DNA from: an uncultured Chlorobiaceae bacterium
GTDB taxonomy: Bacteria; Bacteroidota; Chlorobiia; Chlorobiales; Chlorobiaceae
NCBI GenBank assembly: GCA_903994525.1
Contig: CAJEXW010000010.1
Coordinates: forward strand, 1-64,000
DNA length: 64,000 nucleotides
Direction of reading: 5' to 3'
This document shows, in pieces, positions 40,171 to 50,741 of this stretch; position 1 is the first letter of the stretch, and every line of letters starts with the position of its first letter. Both the position numbers and the translations under genes were made by a program. The notes beneath the pieces are model-generated. The model ran no database searches. It saw nothing but the letters and a program-made list of their open reading frames with translations, and was not told where the DNA came from.

Positions 40171-43100
40171 TTATCGTTTTCTCTCAGATGAAGGAATGAG
40201 ACGATTCCAAAACTCTGTCCAGGAATGGAATCGCTCCTTATACGAAAGACTGATACCCCAGGTTTCAGCAGGTTTCTGGAGATTAGAGCTGGAGGTTGCC
40301 GTGCCGTTAAGCCCGAAAGAACGAAAAGCCTCCGCGTAGACTTTTGGAGTAATCCGGTATTCAATTTTTTGGGCAGTTCCGTAATAATCAGAGAAAGCGG
40401 CACCACTCAGGTCGGGGGAGCTTCCTGTACCAATAAAGCGCACTTTTCCCTCGGTACCAGGAACACTCAGAGCAAAATAAAGATCCAGACCACTCAATGC
40501 GCCGCTATTATCGACTCCCACATTGACATTAAAGCTTTCGAGTCCCCCGATATCCTGAATAACTCTGGAGATTCTAGACGAAATAATACCTGTTCCCGCA
40601 GAATATCCGGCGCTTGAAACGGCTATATTGCTGATCTGTCCGCTTGTTCCGGGACGTACATACCATTGTTTGGAGAGAAGCATCGAGATAACATTCAGTT
40701 CAGCGTTTGGGTCAATCTGGCTTGAATATTTTCCAATCATATTTCCAGAAGAGTAGGGCTGTGTCTGTTCATTAAGGTAATATCCCATCGTAACCTGCGG
40801 ATTATTAAGGGTTCCCGTTATGGCCAGCAGCATGTTGACTTTATCACGATCGCCATTCTGCTGACTTAAAACACTGACGTATTTACTGCCGTAAAGATAT
40901 TCCATGACTCCACTTCGCATATCCACATTATTCCAGGCAATCTGTCCACCATCCAGCAAGTCAAAGTTTGAATTTGAAAACTTGTATTTTCCTCCAACAA
41001 TGTTGACCGACCCAAAAAGACTGTATTGCTGATTGTTTTTGTTGAGAATCAGTGAGAGGTTATTGATTGAAGTTTCAAGTTGTTCTCCTCTATTACTGTC
41101 AAAAATCATGGTGTATTTCAGTGGCTCAATACTGCTCAGTTTGAGTTGCTGGATCTGCAGAATGTCGAGAACTGAATGATAAAATTCTGTTTTTGCTGGA
41201 GTTACTTCGTTCTCGGGCTTTATCGTACTTGCTGCTTTCTTGTTACGGGGTATAAAGCCAATAAACTTGTCAATGCCCACATATTTTGCACTTTCGTTGG
41301 CACCCGACCGGTAAAGAGAAAAGTCTGCGGCATCAATGATCATCTCTCCCTCAACGACAGGGGCAGAAAGATTTCCATGCACCTGGATGTTATTCGTCGT
41401 GCCGGTTATTGTCCCAAATGAAGTTTCATCCTGTCTGTCTTTTTTATTAAACAAAAGTAATCGGTTCACTTTTGCAGAAAGAGAAAGCGTTTTAGGCTTG
41501 AATTTTTCAAGATTTATAACTCCATTGATAACACCGCTGCCTTTAAGGTTGTCGTTGATAGTTATATCCCGTAGCTCAATAGTATTCGGAGTGACATAAG
41601 CATCGCCGTTAAGCTGGTACGCGACCTGTGTTGGTTCGATTCTGATTTTTGTATTACGCAGCCGAGTGGTCATAGATATCTCTGGCTTTGGCATCTTACC
41701 CTGAATTTGCAGCACTGTTGGTATGGTGCCTTCTACTGACGAAAAGATGGGAAACAAGTACTCAACAAACTGTGCCGAAAGATTATCAGAACGGAATGAA
41801 GCATTGACAGTTTGTTGCTCGGCTGTATGAAACTGAAGGGGAAAGAAGTTGATGACAAGGGGAATTATGCCATTTCCATCAATAGTACTGGTTGAAGGAG
41901 CGCCTTTTTCCTGAATTGTTTCTGGTATTGGTACATTGCTATGCATGGTAAAATGGAGCTGATTATCGTAATGATGTCCATTTCCGCTTACCGTACCAAT
42001 GGTATACTTGTCATAACGAATATTCTCTCCAGTAACTTTAAAAGTACTTGTTTTTAATCCTGGCTCTCCGCTGACCTGGACAGATGCATTGATCCTCCCC
42101 GAAACCTTCTCGACCGAAGGATTCAATGCAAATCTTTTGAGCTCGTTGATATCAAGGTTGTTTAAGGTGCATTGAAAGGTTCCTGGCAGTGAGTTGCTCA
42201 GTTCCCCGTCAAATATAGCCTCTTGTACTCCTTTTGTAATGGTAAAACGGCTACATTTTGCCGATGTTTTACCGACCATGATACTTGAATTATCCGCTGT
42301 CTGCCATACTCCGGAAGCATCTTTTAATGAAAGGGTTTTAAAAAGTAACTCGTATCCCTCGCCATTTTTGGTTGCTGTAAATTTTGCTGATACTTTTTGT
42401 GCAGGATTGGGTATTGCAAGATCGAGAGAGGCATCAAGACGAGAAGAAGAATAAAGAGCTGAAAAAAGAGCATTTCCATTGTTTTTACCTGAAATCGTCA
42501 TTGACTCAGCTTTTCCGGAGACTGATGCCTGCTGAATTCCAAGGGTATTGCACTCTAAACCGAGTTCCATAGAAAGTTTTTTCAGAAACAAGGTATTACG
42601 TGCCTGCAAGCTGGATAGGTCAATTGATGAGTTTATTAAACATTGTCCATTTCGGTAGCTAACCTGACCCTCAGCACCTCCTTCAAGCGAAATTCCTTGA
42701 ATCGGCAACAGCAGTATCAGAGGAGAAAGATCTTTTACGACGATCCCATACTTTATGGTAAAAGGTTTGTCAAAAGTATTCTCGGCAGTGAGCGGAGTGC
42801 CAAGTGTTGTTGGCCAGATATTTTGTGTTGTGATTTCACTCACAATACCAGAACGGGCAAGTTGACCAAGAGAGAGCAGCTCTTGAAATGAATAATTTCC
42901 TTCTGCCAGCACATCAATAAAATCACTGTTTATCTTTACCCGAGAAGTGGTTGCATTCTGTACAATGTCGATTGACGCTTTGGTGTTATCTTTAAGCTCA
43001 AAGCCGTTGATTAAAGATGGGGCAAACTGTAGTGTGCCCGAGATATTCAACATTTTGGGATCAAACCCAGAACCCTGCATGTCGAAAGTCCCACTCAGAT

Positions 43101-44706
43101 CGGTAGTAATCCCTTTTAAATCAAAAACGTTTGAAAGGTTCACTTTTACAGCTTTTCCTGAAGCCTGGTATCGAGGGCTATCGTTTTTCCACTCTATTTC
43201 GCCCTCAAGATTGAGGGTTGTCTGGTTGTTTTTTAGGAAAAGCGTGCTTTTCACTGCTTTATCACTATATGTCGCTGAAAGAGTGCCTTCCTGGACCTGC
43301 TGGTTCTGCCAGAACGAGTCCCCAATTTTCATTTCAAGTTTTACCAGATCAAACTCTCTGTTTTTTACTTTTGCTTCAAAATTGCCTGCGGCATTGAGTA
43401 TGCTTGTTTTATTAACAGTTTCGACGAGTTTGTGTGGCTTGAAATTTTTTAGAGTAATTTTGCCATTACTTGTAACTTGTCCAGAATCCTCTCTTAAACC
43501 TTCTCCGTTTAGTACTGCCTCGCCGGCATCACAAATCATTGTTAAATAGGTTTTAACCGCATTAAACGTTCCTTTTGCGGTACCTAAAAAAATAATGTCC
43601 CCAGCTTTTTTCGCAAAATCCTTTTGCTTCTCCTCTTTTAGAAACGATGCAATAAATGGAAAAGAGATTTTTGACGTATCGCATTTCAGATCATAAGCAA
43701 AAGCCTGGCTGTTTTTCAGATTCAGAAGGGTTCCCTTGACGGCTATTTTGCTTTTAAGATGCGTCAAAAGTGCATCGATAACTTCAATATTGTCTTGCTT
43801 GCCTTTTGCGTTGCCTTTTAACACATAGAGTCCGGCAGGTATATCAAGTGAAGGATAGAACTGTTTGAATTCATCGCGGTCAACAGCAATCTCCTGAACA
43901 TTAAAAAAAGAGTTGCCGGGAAGAAATGGTTGCTCCTTTTGGCGTGAAAAGATGTTGAAGTGATCCACTGTTGCTGATATTTCGGCATGGCTTTTTTGGG
44001 TGACCACCTTCAGTGTCAGTACTTCTGAGCGCGCTTCAGAAAAAAGGAATTGACCTGATGCCTGCTGTAGTGAAAAATGATGCTCAGGAGTGTTGAATCG
44101 CAGATGCTCAAGGACTCCCTTGATGAATCTCTTTTTTATGGTGAATTCTGACAGTCCCAGCTTGATGTCGTTGAGCGTAAAATGCAGATCATCAGGGCTA
44201 TTGATGTTGCCCTTGAAAGATACTGTTCCGTTGTTAATCTGCATTGACTTGCAGAAAAAATGATCAAAAATGGTTTTCGTAGAGTCCGTGTCTCGTCGCG
44301 TAAAAATAAGCTCCAGATTAAGTTTTCCACTTTTCTGCTGAACAACATTGGCGTGGAGTGAATCAGCCTTGAGGAGCGGCAAATACAGTGATCGTAGATT
44401 TGGCTGAAGAAGCGAGAGAATATTGAGCTTCATCGAGATTGTGCGTGCTTCAAGAGCTGGTTTTTTATCATCAATGGCGTAAATGCGGGGGTGAACCAGG
44501 GTCACGTTGTTCGGAAAGGTCAGGTGTAGCTCTTGAAGCTCAATACGCCCAAAAAATTTGTTTTCAAAAATCGAAATAAACTGATCTTTGGCCAGCAGGT
44601 CAACCAATCCACTGTTCAGCACAATCATGACGGAAAAGGATAACAACAGCATGATTGCTGAAAAGATGGTAAGTACTTTGAGCGTGTAATGTTTGACCCG
44701 TTCCAC
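40171..44706 (-). CDS. tamB: TamB-like translocation/assembly module protein (DUF490)
   Basis: This very large (1511-residue) protein has one N-terminal membrane anchor (about residues 9-29) and a long periplasmic beta-rich body with AsmA-like repeats. It ends with the conserved TamB domain (SSRISRVIQDIGGLESFNVN, GTEGKVRFIGTG, YYGTAQKIEYRITPKVY). TamB-type proteins bridge inner and outer membranes and are thought to move lipids or assist outer-membrane protein assembly. The partner TamA is not adjacent. rfaE2 lies 14 bases upstream, consistent with an envelope transcript. Confidence 0.9.
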   Translation of the reverse strand: MERVKHYTLKVLTIFSAIMLLLSFSVMIVLNSGLVDLLAKDQFISIFENKFFGRIELQELHLTFPNNVTLVHPRIYAIDDKKPALEARTISMKLNILSLLQPNLRSLYLPLLKADSLHANVVQQKSGKLNLELIFTRRDTDSTKTIFDHFFCKSMQINNGTVSFKGNINSPDDLHFTLNDIKLGLSEFTIKKRFIKGVLEHLRFNTPEHHFSLQQASGQFLFSEARSEVLTLKVVTQKSHAEISATVDHFNIFSRQKEQPFLPGNSFFNVQEIAVDRDEFKQFYPSLDIPAGLYVLKGNAKGKQDNIEVIDALLTHLKSKIAVKGTLLNLKNSQAFAYDLKCDTSKISFPFIASFLKEEKQKDFAKKAGDIIFLGTAKGTFNAVKTYLTMICDAGEAVLNGEGLREDSGQVTSNGKITLKNFKPHKLVETVNKTSILNAAGNFEAKVKNREFDLVKLEMKIGDSFWQNQQVQEGTLSATYSDKAVKSTLFLKNNQTTLNLEGEIEWKNDSPRYQASGKAVKVNLSNVFDLKGITTDLSGTFDMQGSGFDPKMLNISGTLQFAPSLINGFELKDNTKASIDIVQNATTSRVKINSDFIDVLAEGNYSFQELLSLGQLARSGIVSEITTQNIWPTTLGTPLTAENTFDKPFTIKYGIVVKDLSPLILLLPIQGISLEGGAEGQVSYRNGQCLINSSIDLSSLQARNTLFLKKLSMELGLECNTLGIQQASVSGKAESMTISGKNNGNALFSALYSSSRLDASLDLAIPNPAQKVSAKFTATKNGEGYELLFKTLSLKDASGVWQTADNSSIMVGKTSAKCSRFTITKGVQEAIFDGELSNSLPGTFQCTLNNLDINELKRFALNPSVEKVSGRINASVQVSGEPGLKTSTFKVTGENIRYDKYTIGTVSGNGHHYDNQLHFTMHSNVPIPETIQEKGAPSTSTIDGNGIIPLVINFFPLQFHTAEQQTVNASFRSDNLSAQFVEYLFPIFSSVEGTIPTVLQIQGKMPKPEISMTTRLRNTKIRIEPTQVAYQLNGDAYVTPNTIELRDITINDNLKGSGVINGVINLEKFKPKTLSLSAKVNRLLLFNKKDRQDETSFGTITGTTNNIQVHGNLSAPVVEGEMIIDAADFSLYRSGANESAKYVGIDKFIGFIPRNKKAASTIKPENEVTPAKTEFYHSVLDILQIQQLKLSSIEPLKYTMIFDSNRGEQLETSINNLSLILNKNNQQYSLFGSVNIVGGKYKFSNSNFDLLDGGQIAWNNVDMRSGVMEYLYGSKYVSVLSQQNGDRDKVNMLLAITGTLNNPQVTMGYYLNEQTQPYSSGNMIGKYSSQIDPNAELNVISMLLSKQWYVRPGTSGQISNIAVSSAGYSAGTGIISSRISRVIQDIGGLESFNVNVGVDNSGALSGLDLYFALSVPGTEGKVRFIGTGSSPDLSGAAFSDYYGTAQKIEYRITPKVYAEAFRSFGLNGTATSSSNLQKPAETWGISLSYKERFHSWTEFWNRLIPSSERKR

Positions 44707-44720
44707 TGCTGATATCTCTG

Positions 44721-45206
44721 TTATGAGTAACGCTGAATAATTTTTTCTATGATTCCGGTCGTTGATCGTCCTTTAAGCAATTCTAATGTCAACACTTGCC
44801 CTCCATGTGCAAGAACAGTTTTTGCTCCTGCTATACGCTCAACCTCCCAGTCAGCTCCTTTGACAAGGATGTCCGGCAAGAGAGTGCCAATCAGCGTTTC
44901 AGGTGTATCTTCATCGAAGAGAGTTACTGCATCAACAGAACGGAGAGCAGCGAGAACCGTTGCTCGGTCTGCTTCACTGCATACAGGTCGGTTCGAGCCT
45001 TTGATTCGACGTACCGACGCATCGCTGTTCAGTCCGATGACAAGTGCATCGCCAAGCTTTCTTGCTTCGGTCAAGTATTCAACATGTCCAGCATGGAGTA
45101 TATCAAAACAGCCATTTGAAAAGACAACTTTTTTGCCTGAAAGATGCCATTGACGAATCCTGTCAACTGTTTCGGCTCGGCTCATCAGTGCGTTGGATAT
45201 GGTCAT
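44721..45206 (-). CDS. rfaE2: D-glycero-beta-D-manno-heptose 1-phosphate adenylyltransferase (HldE C-domain type)
   Basis: The 161-residue nucleotidyltransferase has VVFSNGCFDILHAGHVEYL with the HxGH active site, a GLNSDASVRRIKG segment and GRSTTGIIEKI at the C-terminus. It activates heptose phosphate to ADP-heptose for LPS inner core. The kinase half found in fused HldE is absent, so a separate kinase gene must lie elsewhere. The three heptosyltransferase-like genes in this window are its logical consumers. A later Met (residue 8) is an alternative start. Confidence 0.94.
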   Translation of the reverse strand: MTISNALMSRAETVDRIRQWHLSGKKVVFSNGCFDILHAGHVEYLTEARKLGDALVIGLNSDASVRRIKGSNRPVCSEADRATVLAALRSVDAVTLFDEDTPETLIGTLLPDILVKGADWEVERIAGAKTVLAHGGQVLTLELLKGRSTTGIIEKIIQRYS

Positions 45207-45586
45207 AAATAGGTCAATAACAATTGAGTGCCCTCTGTTTTTCCCAATTTAGCGTATACTCTTCGATTGTCCGCATGGTAAAATATTAGAGATTATGCAG
45301 GACTGCAAAAATTGAGAGAACTGTTGTTAAAGAAAGTCATGGTGCCGTCTCTTATCATGGTGTATAGAATTCCTCATCGGCAAGCGCTCCGTAGCCAATA
45401 AGCCTGAGTGCAGAAGTGTTTATGGAATACCTTTTTTCTTGTGAAGGATGACAAGAGGTTGCTGGGGCTGAATTGTTAGTATGCAGCGTTGTTCAACTTA
45501 TCAGATCACTCATCCCTTTTTGTAAAGATGTGGGTGAAGCTGTAGATTACAGCAGAAAATTGTTCTGTGAACAGATAACTTTTGTC
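45207..45586. other. Divergent intergenic region between rfaE2 and the MsbA-type transporter
   Basis: About 380 bases without a convincing gene. Frames here are short and have atypical starts. It should contain promoters for rfaE2-tamB (minus) and for the LPS cluster (plus), but no box pair stands out and no RNA gene was recognised. Confidence 0.5.
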
Positions 45587-47488
45587 ATGAAATTATTTAT
45601 CAGACTTGTTCGCTATCTCCTTCCTTCAAAAGGGAAGATTGCTCTTGTTGTGGCTGTCAGTGTTATCTCTTCACTTCTTGGTGTGGTTTCAATCTATTCG
45701 GTGCTTCCCCTGCTTAATGCTGTTTTTAATGCAGACAGGAGCATTGGCGCGCCCCAGTACTCACAACCTCCCGCAGTTGGGCATCAGGGTCTGCAAACTG
45801 GCAGCAAGATGGAGCTGCTGGAGGTGAAGGGGCTGGATACTGAAAAATTGAAAGCTTTGGTTACAGAGAGGTTTGGCCGCCTGTTTCAAGCTTCAACCAA
45901 AGAGCAGACGCTGCTCAATATCTCTCTTTTTTTGATTGCATCGTTTGCAGTCAAGAATCTTTTTGTGTATCTCAACGGTCAGCTCATTTTCAGGATACAG
46001 ACCAAAACAGCCAAAAAGCTTCGGGATGATGTCTTCAGTACTATTATCGAGATGCATCTTGATTATTTTAACAAGAACCGGGTCGGTAATTTGATGAATC
46101 TGGTCTACAACGACGTTCAGGCGGTTAACGAAACCGTAAGTTCGACGTTTGTTAACTTTTTGCAGAACCCGTTTGCAATCGTTGTCTATGTCGCAGTTCT
46201 TTTTGTTTTGAGCTGGAAACTGACACTTTTTGCAACAGTTACCTCTTTGCTCATTTTTTTTGTCATTCGAATTATTGGTCAACAAGTCAAGAACAACGCC
46301 ACAAATTCCCGTATGAAAATGGGGGATATGAATGCTGTTCTCCAGGAAAAATTCAATGGAATCAAGGTTATAAAGTCAAGTGCTTTCGAAAATGTTGAGC
46401 TGGCCAGGTTTCGGGCATTTACCCATGATTTTCGGAAACTGGATATACGGATAGCCAGTCTGCGCAACATTATCGGGCCCATCAATGAGACGTTGCTGGT
46501 ATCGGCTATTGCGTTTGTGCTCTGGTTTGGGGGTTTGCAGGTGTTCGATGGACGGATGACCTCTTCTGAACTGATTCTCTTTGCATTTACTCTTTACTCG
46601 ACGATGGGGCCAATCAAGAAATTTGGGGATGTGAGTAACCAGTTGGCAGCCGGGATGGTTTCTGCTGAACGTCTCTTTGAGCTTCTCGACACTCCGCCGG
46701 ATATCAAAAACGGGGAACAGGCTATTAGCGGTTTTGCGCATTCTATTCTGTTTGACGATGTCTGTTTCAAATATAATAAGGATGCTGATGAGCAGAATGT
46801 GCTCGATCATGTCACTTTCGAGATCAAGAAAGGTGAGATGGTGGCACTTGTTGGTCAGTCTGGCTCTGGCAAGTCGACCACTGTCGATCTTCTGCTCCGT
46901 TTCTACGATGTTGATTCAGGCCGAATCACGATTGACGGTATTGATATTCGTGAGTTTGATTTCAAGCAGTTGCGCCGGATGATCGGTGTGGTGAGCCAGG
47001 AGGTTATTCTCTTTAATGACACTATCAAAGAGAATATTGCATATGGCACCCATGAAGAGGTTGATCATCATCGGGTGATGAGCGTGGCAAAAATGGCAAA
47101 TGCGCACCAGTTTATTGAAGAAAAGCCTGAGCAATACGAGACGATGATTGGTGACAGGGGTGTGCAGCTTTCCGGTGGTCAACGGCAACGCTTGGCTATT
47201 GCCCGCGCAATGGTGAAAAATCCGGAACTGTTGATTTTTGATGAGGCCACCAGTGCGCTTGATAATGAGTCAGAAAAGGTGGTTCAACAGGCAATTGATC
47301 ATGCGATGGAGCATCGGACTACACTCGTTGTAGCACATCGCCTGTCAACGGTCCGAAATGCTGACCGCATTATTGTTCTGGACCGTGGCCATGTTGCTGA
47401 GTCGGGTACTCATGCAGAGTTGCTCAACATTGATGGATTATACAAGCATCTTTATGATATTCAGTTTGAAGGGAGAGTGGACGTATAG
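45587..47488 (+). CDS. msbA: ABC transporter, MsbA-type lipid A flippase (fused permease-ATPase)
   Basis: The 633-residue half-transporter has six predicted membrane segments and an enlarged first periplasmic loop (about residues 40-105). The ATPase domain has Walker A GQSGSGKST, signature LSGGQRQRLAIARAM and Walker B LLIFDEATSALD. It would flip lipid A-core across the inner membrane as a homodimer. The frame extends to a TTG at 45473, but MKLFIRLVRYLLPSKGKI at 45587 is the natural start. It heads the LPS gene cluster, directly followed by an acyltransferase of the lipid A pathway, which supports the MsbA assignment over a drug exporter. Confidence 0.88.
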   Translation: MKLFIRLVRYLLPSKGKIALVVAVSVISSLLGVVSIYSVLPLLNAVFNADRSIGAPQYSQPPAVGHQGLQTGSKMELLEVKGLDTEKLKALVTERFGRLFQASTKEQTLLNISLFLIASFAVKNLFVYLNGQLIFRIQTKTAKKLRDDVFSTIIEMHLDYFNKNRVGNLMNLVYNDVQAVNETVSSTFVNFLQNPFAIVVYVAVLFVLSWKLTLFATVTSLLIFFVIRIIGQQVKNNATNSRMKMGDMNAVLQEKFNGIKVIKSSAFENVELARFRAFTHDFRKLDIRIASLRNIIGPINETLLVSAIAFVLWFGGLQVFDGRMTSSELILFAFTLYSTMGPIKKFGDVSNQLAAGMVSAERLFELLDTPPDIKNGEQAISGFAHSILFDDVCFKYNKDADEQNVLDHVTFEIKKGEMVALVGQSGSGKSTTVDLLLRFYDVDSGRITIDGIDIREFDFKQLRRMIGVVSQEVILFNDTIKENIAYGTHEEVDHHRVMSVAKMANAHQFIEEKPEQYETMIGDRGVQLSGGQRQRLAIARAMVKNPELLIFDEATSALDNESEKVVQQAIDHAMEHRTTLVVAHRLSTVRNADRIIVLDRGHVAESGTHAELLNIDGLYKHLYDIQFEGRVDV

Positions 47489-47616
47489 AGGTGATGTGAT
47501 GCGCAGTGTCGGGGGAAATTATAAGACTATGCGGAGAAGTTCCGGTGTTCGGACTCATCAGCCATTCACTCCTTGCGGTTATATGGAAAGATGAACAGTT
47601 ATCAATTGTGATTGTC

Positions 47617-48558
47617 ATGAGCCATTTTATTGGCTGGATCCGTAAAAAAAAACGGGAATGGACCAAGTCGGCATTGGATAGAGTTGTTTTCGGTGTCGTA
47701 AGTCTGCTTGGTGTGTTTGCTCGGATGCTAAGTTGGCCTGCGGCTCGACGTTTTGCCTCTCTGATAGGAGATTGTATGCACACTGTTGGTCTTCGGCGTG
47801 AGCTTGTATACCGGAATATTGCGCTTACCTTTCCTGCGAAATCATCTATCGAAATCCGGGCTATTGCCACACAGGTATACAGAAATGTTGCCGTTACTCT
47901 GCTTGATGTCCTCCGGTTTCCACTTATCAGGGAGCGTGCTGATGTTACTGCGCTTATCGATCTTGATCCCAAGTTATATTTTTGTGGAACAGATAACGGC
48001 CGTCGGGGCGCAGTTGTGGTTTCAGCTCATTACGGTAATTGGGAGTTGATGGCAATGGCATTCGGTTTTATGTTCAAACCGATAACCATTATTGTCAAGC
48101 GCTTGAGCAACGAGCCGCTTGACCGTAGTATGAATGAGCTTCGCACGATGCATGGGAACAGTGTTGTTTATGGCGACCAAGCAATCAGGGCTGGGCTGCG
48201 GTTGCTTGCCGAAGGAGGTGTTCTGGCACTTCTTGCTGATCAATCAGATCCAACGGCAACGTATTTCGGGGAATTTCTCGGCAGACGGGCCACACTTTTT
48301 CACGGTGCTGCTTTTTTTGCCCTTAAGGCCAACGTGCCGCTGTTCGTCGGTATGTGCAGAAGTGGCAGTGACGGTAGATATACGGTTGATGTCCATCACA
48401 TCGACACCTCTGATTTGACCTTTTGCAAGGCGGATATTGCTATACTTGCCTCACGTTATACCCTTGTTATTGAGGAGTCTATCCGTCGCTGGCCAGAGGA
48501 GTGGTTCTGGCTGCACAACCGATGGAAAAATGGTGGGGATGGACAGAGTGGAGGATAA
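47617..48558 (+). CDS. Lysophospholipid/lipid A acyltransferase (LpxL/HtrB family)
   Basis: The protein has the family's N-terminal hydrophobic anchor and the catalytic H-x4-D/E motif in SAHYGNWELM. It continues with LLADQSDPT and PLFVGMCRSG and ends in the signature PEEWFWLHNRWK. It would add a secondary acyl chain to lipid A on the inner-membrane inner face. The frame opens at 47506, but the Met at 47617 begins the conserved sequence (313 residues). It lies just after the MsbA-type gene. Confidence 0.88.
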   Translation: MSHFIGWIRKKKREWTKSALDRVVFGVVSLLGVFARMLSWPAARRFASLIGDCMHTVGLRRELVYRNIALTFPAKSSIEIRAIATQVYRNVAVTLLDVLRFPLIRERADVTALIDLDPKLYFCGTDNGRRGAVVVSAHYGNWELMAMAFGFMFKPITIIVKRLSNEPLDRSMNELRTMHGNSVVYGDQAIRAGLRLLAEGGVLALLADQSDPTATYFGEFLGRRATLFHGAAFFALKANVPLFVGMCRSGSDGRYTVDVHHIDTSDLTFCKADIAILASRYTLVIEESIRRWPEEWFWLHNRWKNGGDGQSGG

Positions 48559-48717
48559 CGTGTATATTGCGGTTCAAGAGGGAAATCAAAAGTATATATA
48601 TTGTGCGTTATGCCAAATGCCTGTAATTGCTATGTTATTTTTTTATATCGCTTTAATTTTTTACTTCTATTAATTAGTTTTAAGGCAATCAGCAAAAATA
48701 TTTTTTATATAAACTTT

Positions 48718-49467
48718 ATGAGTAAGTCATCAGATGAAAAAAAATTTAGTCACGTTTCCTATGAGTGTGGTTACATGCGTGTGATCGTAAAGGTGATTAG
48801 TGATTATTACAAAGGAAATATATCTGATCGAAAGATACTCGATATGCCAGCAGGAAATGGATGGGTGGCTGATACGTTATCTGGAATGGGTGCTATAACA
48901 GTTCCTGCTGATTTCAACGATGAGCGCAAAGATTACCTACATGTAAACATGGAACAAGCATTGCCATTTGCGGATAAAGAATTTGATTGCGTTGTTTGCG
49001 CTGAAGGAATTGAACATATACTTCGACCGGAAGCATTGATAGGTGAGCTAGCAAGAGTATTGAAAAATAACGGTTTATTGATAATAAGTACTCCTAATGT
49101 ACAGAATTTCTTTTCAAGATATCAATTTGCATGCACAGGATACCCATATCAATTCCATCCATTTCATCTAACTCCACCGGATAAAGGCGAAATCATCGAT
49201 AGGGGTCATATTAGTCCTGTTTTATATACACAGCTTCGTTATTTTGCAAAATTGCATGGTTTAAAAGTATTGAAACCTGATGGAGACAGGTATAAACGTA
49301 TGATAGGATTACCATTTTACTGGCCATTTATATTGATAGGTTATTGGTGGGTTTCTCGTGACTGGAAGAGGGAAGGTAATGATGAATCAAAGGAAATAAT
49401 TGAGCATCTCTTTAATATGAAAACATTGTTTTCAAGAAGTTTGGTATTTAAGGCAGTTAAATTATAG
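48718..49467 (+). CDS. SAM-dependent class I methyltransferase
   Basis: The 249-residue protein has a Rossmann SAM-binding motif ILDMPAGNGWVADTL, the acidic ribose-contact region VPADFNDER, and motif FDCVVCAEGIEHIL. It has a C-terminal hydrophobic patch (FYWPFILIGYWWV) that may touch a membrane. The gene and its 160-base upstream leader are clearly more AT-rich than flanking LPS genes, with many A/T-ending codons, which suggests recent acquisition. The frame can be opened at 48601, but the ATG at 48718 starts the domain. A sugar or lipid methylation role is guessed from context. Confidence 0.82.
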   Translation: MSKSSDEKKFSHVSYECGYMRVIVKVISDYYKGNISDRKILDMPAGNGWVADTLSGMGAITVPADFNDERKDYLHVNMEQALPFADKEFDCVVCAEGIEHILRPEALIGELARVLKNNGLLIISTPNVQNFFSRYQFACTGYPYQFHPFHLTPPDKGEIIDRGHISPVLYTQLRYFAKLHGLKVLKPDGDRYKRMIGLPFYWPFILIGYWWVSRDWKREGNDESKEIIEHLFNMKTLFSRSLVFKAVKL

Positions 49468-49655
49468 AACTGGTTAATCGTATACATCAGGTTTCTGAAA
49501 ATTATTCTATGATACCTATGTCATGCGTATCTGCTTTTGATGAAATGGTGATTATGATTGAGCCTGTTATAAAAGGCACTATTGTCAGTTTTATCAAAAT
49601 GAACAGGCGTGATGAATAAGATGTGACAACTATTTGGCGTGTTTCGAAAAAAAAT

Positions 49656-50741
49656 ATGAAACCCACTCCACGCAGCATACTTGTTATCGTGCAACGATCG
49701 AATGGGGATGTTTTTCTCAGTTCGCCGCTGATAGAAGCTCTTTTTCAGGCTTATGGCAGTCCGCGTATTGATCTTTTGATCAATAGCGATACTTTGCCGA
49801 TTGCCCGGACGTTGCCGCATATTGTTGAAATACTTCATTTTACCTACAATGGTGACGGGAGAGGGCGGGGGGCCCAGACAACCGACCTGCTCCAAAAGAT
49901 TGTCCGTCGTTACGATCTGAGCATCAATCTTACGGCGAGCGACCGATCCGTGCTGTTTGCGCTGGTCGCTGGCCGCAAAGCTGTCAGTGCGGTTGAGCAC
50001 GACAGGAAAAAATCGTGGTGGAAACGTTTACTGCTTTCGGCGCATTACGATTTCGATTCAAGCAGGCACATTATTGAGAACAACACGACAGCTCTTGACT
50101 TGTTGGGCATTGGTACCGGAAAGCCGGCGGTTTGTTCCTTTTCTTCTGAGACTGCAGCCAAAAGTGTCGATCGGATGCTGACGGATAGAGGTATCCCTGA
50201 ATTTATTATCGTTCATCCTGGTGCGCAATACGACTACAAGGTCTATCCAGAAAAACTCCGTAATGAGCTACTCAAACGACTTGACAGACTTGGTATTCCC
50301 ATGGTCGTCACAGGTTCGAAAAGCGTGCTCGATCTGGAGATTAAACGGGGGCTTCCGAAGCTTGCCAATATTCACGATTTCATCGGTTTGACCAGCATGG
50401 AGGAGCTGATTGCGCTCAGTAACCGATCAATTGCCTATATTGGCGCTGATACGCTGACCATGCATATTGCGGCATCTCAGAACAAGCGGATTTTTGCTAT
50501 TTATGGGCCTACCATGCTCAGTATGTGGTCGCCGTGGTGCAATGAGCTTGGCATGGGTAGCAGTACGAACAGGCCAGTGCAGACTTACGGGAATGTTACT
50601 ATCTTTCAGGCAGATATGCCTTGCGTTGCCTGTGGTAAGGCGGGTTGCGACGATCATCACGGTGCAAGCGACTGCCTGAACCATATTTCTCCAGACCTTA
50701 TCTTTAACGAAATCAGAGAGTGGCTGACAACATATCGGTAA
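49656..50741 (+). CDS. Heptosyltransferase-family (GT9) glycosyltransferase
   Basis: This GT9 enzyme shows the N-terminal RSILVIVQRSNGDVFLSSPLIEAL motif, IVHPGAQYDYKVYP (nucleotide-sugar binding) and the C-terminal SIAYIGADTLTMHIAASQNKR pattern. Such enzymes use ADP-heptose to extend LPS core. The longest frame uses GTG at 49623; I prefer the ATG at 49656 (361 residues), with modest confidence. C-terminal cysteines (CVACGKAGCDDHH) are unusual and may bind a metal. The next gene starts within its last 22 bases. Confidence 0.87.
   Translation: MKPTPRSILVIVQRSNGDVFLSSPLIEALFQAYGSPRIDLLINSDTLPIARTLPHIVEILHFTYNGDGRGRGAQTTDLLQKIVRRYDLSINLTASDRSVLFALVAGRKAVSAVEHDRKKSWWKRLLLSAHYDFDSSRHIIENNTTALDLLGIGTGKPAVCSFSSETAAKSVDRMLTDRGIPEFIIVHPGAQYDYKVYPEKLRNELLKRLDRLGIPMVVTGSKSVLDLEIKRGLPKLANIHDFIGLTSMEELIALSNRSIAYIGADTLTMHIAASQNKRIFAIYGPTMLSMWSPWCNELGMGSSTNRPVQTYGNVTIFQADMPCVACGKAGCDDHHGASDCLNHISPDLIFNEIREWLTTYR

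Noticed and set aside
49521-50000. Minus-strand 159-codon frame across the GT9 gene start
   Set aside because: It overlaps a well-supported GT9 coding region and has no family features.
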